64,000 nt of DNA. Origin: Cacajao melanocephalus. Lineage: Eukaryota; Chordata; Mammalia; Primates; Pitheciidae. Position 1 is the first letter of the stretch. Each line of letters begins with the position of its first letter. The notes under the pieces are model-generated. The model made no database searches. It had not been told where the DNA came from and saw only the letters and a program-made list of their open reading frames with translations. The stretch covers positions 17,614 to 81,613 of the forward strand of contig CAUYLG010005183.1 of assembly GCA_963573385.1 (NCBI GenBank). Direction: 5' to 3'. The translations under genes and the position numbers were made by a program. Positions 57,242 to 64,000 of this stretch are shown in pieces.

Positions 57242-58113
57242 TTCTTATTTGCACAGGCAAGACTTTAAATTCTCTGTGTTTTTAAAAATCTCTTCAGATC
57301 TCTCTGCCTCAAAACCATCAGGTAGGTGTTCACTGCCAAAGAACAACAGACTCCAACCACGCAAGTTGTTCTCAAGCTACCTGAAGAAGAGCTTGTCTGC
57401 CACCTTCATGCTCTTACACATTTGTAGTAGGTGGGAGGGATAGCTCATCTCTCAGTGCAGCATATGAAACCACAAACAAAACTGTCCCGGGGGCCTCAAA
57501 GTCTGTCTTCCACCTCCCAGGGCCCGTCACCCTCCTCTTGGTTCCCCTCAGAAAGTCCAAGTGAATCTCTTTGGGCATCCCCACCTGGTTTAGTATTGAG
57601 GCAAATGGGAACTGCCCAGAAGACATACAGACTTGAACCACTAGTATGAAATACTAAATCACAGCATTTCACTCCACACAAGTGTGCAGCTTCCAATAGA
57701 AAAAAATGTCTAATCAATATAATGATGAGAAATCTGAAGCTTGGTAATACAGCAGTAGCCCCAGAAATGGTGGGCAGTGAATATCTGATTACCTAGCTTC
57801 AATCTATGTCCAATGTAGGGAGCTCCAGGGTCCATTTAAGTACCTTCAGACAAATGTTCCAGCCGAGATATTTATGGGATTCTCTACAGGCAGCTGACTG
57901 GCTGCCATGGGAGGAGGTCCAAAGCTGAGATATGTGTCCTAGCTTGAAAACTGACAGTGCTATTTGGATGAATGCGTTCAAAGTGGCCATGTTTCTTCAT
58001 AACTTTTTGGACTAGTTCAACAGGGACACGAAATTAGGACCCTAAACTCATTCCTACATGGAAGCTTCCATTGCTTAGTGTCTGCTTGGAACTCAGAGGG
58101 TGACATTTGTTAT
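57242..58113. other. Single-copy spacer, nothing recognised
   Basis: About 870 bases without a recognised repeat. Frames of 60-75 codons on both strands lack recognisable features. Confidence 0.5.
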
Positions 58114-58123
58114 AAAAATAGCA

Positions 58124-58714
<591 letters not shown>

Positions 58715-58918
58715 ACCTGCTGGCTAAGAACACAGGGCATGGAGTCAGAAATTGGTTCCAATTCTGGCTTTGCTGCTTTCTAGCTTAGGGTGTTGTTTTG
58801 AACGAAATGGGAATAGGGAAATGGGGTTGTTGTGATAATCAAATGAAATGACACAGGTACACAAAGCACACTCAGTAAGTGTTTGTAAGTATTGTCATTG
58901 TTGTGATTAAAACTTGAC
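58715..58918 (+). mobile_element. MIR SINE
   Basis: 'gaacacagggcatggagtca', 'tccaattctggctttgctgc' and 'gttgtgataatcaaatgaaa' are a forward MIR. Confidence 0.8.
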
Positions 58919-59606
58919 AAAAATCCTTTCATTTAACACTCAAGAAATCTGTGATTCGGGTGTTCACTGGTTCCTCTACTTCTCAATGACACCCACATTC
59001 CCAGTTGATTCCTACTGGCTCAGTCCTGCTTCTCGTGAAAATAGAAAGGAAAAAATATGGGATGACTTAAGAGATGCCAGATGAAATCTTTGCCCCGAAG
59101 CCAACTGTTTATTCAGCTCATTCAACTAACAAATAATTTCACTGATGATTTATTGTTTTCCTCAGTGAAGTTTTCTTTCATACATTCATAATTAAAAAGG
59201 GTGCAGAACAGTAAATCGGTGAACCCGTCATATAACATTTGTTAGCATTGAAAACCAAGGCATCATAGCTTTTAGAAAAGAAAAAATGAAGAGGTTAGAT
59301 AGACCCTGATGTATAGATTTGGCTTTCATTTCAGAAGTGAAAGAGTGTGAGATATTTGTCTGTATCTCTGTGTGTGTGTGTGTTTAAAGAATTAAGACCA
59401 AACTGTAAAGTGAATGTAATGCCCTGTCTTCTAATATAATGATTTAATTTCTATTGATATTGAAAATATGCCCCTTATTAGCAATGAGCACATACAGTGT
59501 TTGTAGTTTCTCTAAGGGAGGAATATCTGGTTTTGCTTGTTTTGTTTTTTAACGACAGGAAATTTTCCAAGGTTAGGGAAAAAATTGAATCACCTATCTA
59601 ATTCAC
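58919..59606. other. Single-copy spacer with a short TG tract
   Basis: No gene or interspersed repeat recognised; (TG)n at 59369-59384. Confidence 0.5.
59369..59384 (+). repeat. (TG)n microsatellite
   Basis: Eight TG units. Confidence 0.9.
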
Positions 59607-59622
59607 AAACTTTCCTTATTTA

Positions 59623-59912
59623 TTTATTTATTTTTGAGACTGAGTTTTTCTCTTTTTGCACTAGCTGGAGTGCAATGACATGATCTCAGTTCGCTGCAAC
59701 CTCTACCTCCCAGGTTCAAGTGATTCTCCTGCCTCAGCCCCCCAAGTAACTGAGATTACAGGCATGTGCCCTGCTAACTTTTTTTTATTTTTTGCAGAGA
59801 CAGGGTTTTACTATGTTGGCCAGGCTGGTCTTGAACTCCTGACTTCAGGTGATCCACCCGCTTCACCTCCCAAGGTGCTGGGATTACAGGCATGAGCCAC
59901 CATGCCTGGCCC
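59623..59912 (-). mobile_element. Alu (AluS-like) with target duplication
   Basis: Antisense Alu with (TATT)n tail, 'gagactgagtttttctcttt' and end 'gagccaccatgcctggccc'. Flanks at 59607-59622 and 59913-59928 share 14 of 16 bases ('aaa.ttt.cttattta'). Confidence 0.95.
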
Positions 59913-59928
59913 AAAGTTTGCTTATTTA

Positions 59929-60820
59929 AGGTCGATCCAGCAATTGCTTTGACCATAAGGAGGTGCTAAAAGTAGTAGCAAGTAAGCATTTGATCTGAGG
60001 GTCTGATTACAGAGAGAGAAAAGTTTAACTTTGACAGAGACTTCAGAGCTGAAAAAATAGAGCTTGGTCCCTGACTTTAATGCTAAGCAAGCAAATGGCT
60101 TTGTGATTAAACTCTATAGGGTAACACATGGATCTAATAATGATACTTGTAAAAAATATTATGAGAGAGAAATGATGGGAGAAATTAAAGAAACACATGT
60201 ATTTCTTCCATACATATCCTGTTATAACTGAATGTCACTCTTTGGCAAATTCTACAAACTGCATTAGCTAAGTGCATCCTGGAGCACCTATCCACGTCTC
60301 CCCTCCTTCCTCCCCCTGCCCCCCACAATGTTAACTGAGAACCTGATAAATCAACAAACCATCTAGAAGCCTCATTAAACCTCCAAGCAGTCCCTAGTCT
60401 CACAAGAGAATAGTATTTTGAAGGAGACAGAGAGCAACAACAGACATAACCATGAGGAAGAAAAACACCAGAATAAAAGAAACATCAATAAAATATACCA
60501 TGCACCATTAAGGACCACCTCGAGATAAGACACTCAGCGTGGCAGTAAACATCACAAATGAATTAATGTCAAAAAAACAATGTTTGGTCTATAGAGTATG
60601 TCAGACTGGGTTGAAAATCACAGCTGCCTAGGGAACTGTGCAGTGCTCCCAGCCCTCCGTTTGAGGGGTAATTGTGCCAGTGACTCTTAATGCTGCTGAC
60701 AGAGATCTTGCAAAATCACTTTTCTTTGCACAACACACTCAGCTTATTGGAGCAACCACATGCCATCTAAGCAGGCTGTCCATTCATTGGAAGAATAGAT
60801 CATTTTAATGTAAAAATTGT
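59929..60820. other. Single-copy spacer, nothing recognised
   Basis: About 890 bases without a recognised repeat or gene. Confidence 0.5.
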
Positions 60821-60833
60821 CATCCTCATTTTT

Positions 60834-60972
60834 TTTTTTTTTGAGACAGAGTCTCGCTCTGTCACCTTGTGTAGTGGCGTGATCTCAGCTCACTGCAACC
60901 TCCGCCTCCCAGGTTCAACCTCAGCCTTCCAAAGTGCTGGGATTACAGGCATGAGCCACCATGCCTGGTCAG
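60834..60972 (-). mobile_element. Internally deleted Alu
   Basis: T-run and 'gagacagagtctcgctctg' through 'ctccgcctcccaggttcaac' jump directly to 'ctcagccttccaaagtgctg', so ~150 bases of the centre are missing. Target duplication 'catcctcattttt'/'catccccattttt' lies at 60821-60833 and 60973-60985. Confidence 0.92.
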
Positions 60973-60985
60973 CATCCCCATTTTT

Positions 60986-61460
60986 GTAACTTTAACATTT
61001 TGATATAATTTCAAAATTACAGAAATGGTGGAAAGAACACCCTTATACATTTTACTTAGATTTACCACTTGTGTGTATGCGGCCTTTTGCTGTTTGCAGT
61101 GTCATTCTCTCCCGGCTCCCCCACACAAGTGTGTATATTATTTTTTAACTAATTAAGAGTGAGACACCCCTACACATCATGCCTCTTTACCTCCAAATAA
61201 CTCAGTGTGTCTTTCCTAGGAACAATGACATTCTCTTACATAACCCAGTAAAATTACCAAAAGCAAGAAATTTAACATTGATGTCATATATCGTCTAGTC
61301 CTTGGTCCATATTCAGTGCCCCAATAGTAGCCTTCATAGACCTTTTTTTCTACTTCAGGGTTCATTTCAGGATCACATGTTGCATTTACTTATCTTTTTG
61401 CTTTAGTCTCCTTTAATCTGAAGCAGTTCCTTCACCTGCACTTTTGTTTTTGCCTTTGTC
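60986..61460 (+). mobile_element. Probable L1M 3' region fragment
   Basis: 'ttcaaaattacagaaatggt', 'cattctcttacataacccag', 'tcatttcaggatcacatgtt' and 'gctttagtctcctttaatct' follow the order of an old L1M segment known by '...ttacagaaaagttgcaaag... ccttagtctcctccaatc'. The subfamily is not fixed. Confidence 0.55.
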
Positions 61461-61503
61461 TTTTTTTATTGTTACATTTTTAAAACTTTTTATTAATGTG
61501 TTT

Positions 61504-61592
61504 TGTATATATGTATATTCATGTATATGTATGTATATTTATATATATTTTGTGTGTGTGTATATGTGTATATATATACACACACACACATG
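61504..61592 (+). repeat. (TATG)n/(TG)n/(CA)n compound microsatellite
   Basis: TATG and TA units, then TG, then CA. Its two halves are partly self-complementary ('gtgtgtgtgtatatgtgt' against 'acacacacacaca'). Confidence 0.93.
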
Positions 61593-61883
61593 CTTGCAGT
61601 TAACTTGTGTTATACATATTGCATAGCCAAAAGAACCATGAATTCTTTTTGACCAAATTCAACCCTGTGATTCTAGCATATCTCATGACTATAACCCTAA
61701 AACTCACTGCTCTCACTGCCCAGACATCTTGCTGCCATCTCAGACCAAGAAGCTGGAGTCATGGCCATCTGTAGTAGTTTAAATGAAGCATTTGACTTCG
61801 TTGACACTAGATAGTGGGATGATATTGTTTGTCTCCTTAGAGCAGAACTTTGCAAGCTGCCCATGATAAAAACAACAACAACA
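61593..61883. other. Spacer, nothing recognised
   Basis: No gene or repeat seen. Confidence 0.5.
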
Positions 61884-61894
61884 AAAACCCTTTT

Positions 61895-62464
<570 letters not shown>

Positions 62465-62602
62465 TTGTATTAGTGCCTAGCACCATGACCCAGCTCTGGG
62501 GTTCATGAAACAAAGACTCCAGCGATTTTGCCTGCCATTGTGTCCTCAGTGCCCAGTGCACAGCAGACACTCAATACATAGCTGTTTAATGGAAGAGTGA
62601 CT
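62465..62602 (+). mobile_element. L2 LINE 3' end
   Basis: 'gccattgtgtcctcagtgcc', 'cagtgcacagcagacactca' and 'atacatagctgtttaatgga' correspond to the L2 end. Confidence 0.7.
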
Positions 62603-62985
62603 GCATTGGTCATGATTTCTGACAAATGAGGAAACACAATAAGACCATGGGCTAACACAAAATACATTAAAGCCCAATAAGATTACATTTGGCATAAAAA
62701 GATAGAGATCATGCTTGCTCTGAGAATTTGAGGATGTTTTGTTTGCTTGTGTGTTTGTTTTAGATTTGAATGAGTGAAATCACACTTTGGAAAACACCAA
62801 ACTGTGTCTTATATATACATAGTAGACACTTGAAAAGCATCCATTTCGAATTAATCATTTTGAGAGCTTAGCACAACCTTAGCAGTTAAACTGTCTGTTA
62901 CTATTTTCAAGAAAGTCTATACTTGTCCAACTGTATTTCTTTATTTGAGAGTCACATTTAGCCAGAACTCATTTCACTGTGTATT
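62603..62985. other. Spacer, nothing recognised
   Basis: AT-rich; no gene or repeat seen. Confidence 0.5.
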
Positions 62986-63100
62986 CTTTATTTTTTTTAT
63001 TTATTTTTATTTTTTTTGAGAAAGAAAGAAGAAGAAAGGAAAAAGGGGGAGAGAGAACAGAATTCTTGCTCTATTGCCCAGGCTGGAATACAATCTAGGG
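62986..63100 (-). mobile_element. Alu stub interrupted by a GA-rich tract
   Basis: A T-rich tail is followed by 'gaga', then ~40 bases of purine-rich (GAAA/GAAG) sequence, then 'ttcttgctctattgcccagg' and 'ctggaataca' of an antisense Alu, which then stops. It is a short 5'-truncated or rearranged Alu with a microsatellite grown within it. Confidence 0.7.
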
Positions 63101-63229
63101 ATAGGTATTAAAAACCTCTTTTATGCCAATAACTGTACTTAACAACAGAGACAGGAAGGAATAAGGGAAGAAAATAACTAACAAACAGCCAACCAATATT
63201 TCATTTAAGTCTGTGAAATGCTATCCAAA
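63101..63229. other. Short unrecognised junction
   Basis: Unique-looking sequence between the Alu stub and the L1. Confidence 0.45.
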
Positions 63230-64000
63230 TCTGAAGAGTGATTTACTTCCAATTATATAGTCACTTTCAGAATAGGTATAATATAATACTGAGAAAAATG
63301 TATGTTCTAAAGACCTGGGGTGAAGAATTCTATAGATATTCACTAAGTTTACTTATTCCAGGTCTAAATTCCCTATTAAATTTCTATCTCGTTGGTCCAT
63401 CGAATATTAACAATGCAGTGTCAAGATCTCCTGCCATTATTGTGCGGAAGTCCAAGTCTCTTTATAAGTCATTTAAAACTTGTCTTGTGTATCTGGGTGC
63501 TCCTATATTGGGTGCATATATATTTATGATCATTAACTCCTGCTGTTGCATTGATTCTTTTACCATTATGTAATATCCTTCTTTGTTTCTTTCAGTCTTT
63601 GTTACTGTTAAAGTCTATTTTGTCAGAGACAAAAATTACAACTCCTGTTTTTTGTTTTTGTTTTTTTTTCTTTCCATTTGATTGGTGAATCTTCCTCCAT
63701 CCCTTTGTTTTAAGTCTTTGTGTGTCAATGCTTGTGAGATAAATCTGGATGCAGTGTACCAATGGGTTTTGACTTTTTGTTCAATTTGCCTGTCTGTCTT
63801 TAATTGGGGCATTTAATCCATTTAGATTTAGGATTAATATTAATATTCATGAGTTCAGTATTATGATTTAATGCTAGCTGGCTATTTTGCCCATTAGTTG
63901 ATGTAGATTCTTCATTATGGAGATACTCTTTACATTTTGGTAAGTTTTTGGGATGACTGATACTGGTTGTTCCTTTCTGTTTATAGTGCTTCTTTCAGAA
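63230..64000 (-). mobile_element. L1 (old L1M/L1PB-like), antisense, runs off window
   Basis: Reading the minus strand from 64000 leftwards, I see the end of ORF1, the inter-ORF spacer, the start of ORF2, and its endonuclease part to about residue 200. The conserved segment that translates as 'NIYAPN' is still legible around 63506-63526. Small indels (for example near 63740-63760) break the frame, so it is inactive. The reverse-transcriptase and 3' UTR that should lie left of 63230 are absent. The 111-codon forward frame at 63238-63573 is antisense to the L1 and is not a gene. Confidence 0.88.

Noticed and set aside
63238..63573. 111-codon forward open frame at the right edge
   Set aside because: It lies antisense to the L1 ORF2 endonuclease region, so it is a by-product of the transposon.

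Overview
This window reads as noncoding primate (most probably human) nuclear DNA. The evidence is the repeat content. There are about fourteen Alu elements from old AluJ-like to young AluY-like, many decayed MIR and L2 copies, MER5A and Tigger DNA transposons, MaLR and ERVL-type LTRs, a MER85 piggyBac element, L1 pieces and long CA/TG microsatellites. I found no convincing protein-coding gene, no CpG island, and no tRNA, rRNA or snRNA gene. Nothing bacterial or plasmid-like is present and there is no CRISPR array. The longest open frame (219 codons, 44224-44883) has no recognisable domain.

Layout. 1-9.9 kb: two AluJ copies, several MIR fragments and an L2 3' end in otherwise plain sequence. 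9.9-10.25 kb: an AT-rich minisatellite enclosed by a 34-37 bp inverted repeat, followed by a separate perfect hairpin. 11.7-16.7 kb: MIR, an AluJ with a duplicated tail, an L1M 3' end and two L2 copies in opposite orientations. 18.4-27.1 kb: dense old repeats, including an L2 interrupted by a MaLR LTR with a long CA tract, a Tigger-like transposon, an MLT2-like LTR, and a MIR split by an Alu. 27.0-47.8 kb: no Alu at all. This part holds a solo MST LTR with an intact 5-bp target duplication, a MER85 with TTAA at both ends, an old L2, and a repeat-poor core at about 37-42.7 kb. 46.2-47 kb: an L2 split by a MIR. 47.8-63.1 kb: Alu-rich (about eleven copies in 15 kb), with L1M fragments, purine and pyrimidine tracts and TG/TA arrays. 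The right edge (63.23-64 kb) is an antisense L1 spanning the end of ORF1, the ORF1/ORF2 spacer and the endonuclease part of ORF2.

No genes work together here. The functional hypotheses worth testing are regulatory or structural: a cluster of homeodomain-type TAATTG cores at 55.5-55.7 kb, a repeat-free block at 28.3-29.45 kb, the repeat-poor core with a strong 5' splice-site match at 39.05 kb, and several inverted repeats that could form hairpins or cruciforms. I saw no evidence for a new enzymatic or defence system. Subfamily names come from memory of consensus sequences, so they are less certain than the family calls. Ends of old repeats are accurate to perhaps 10-30 bases.
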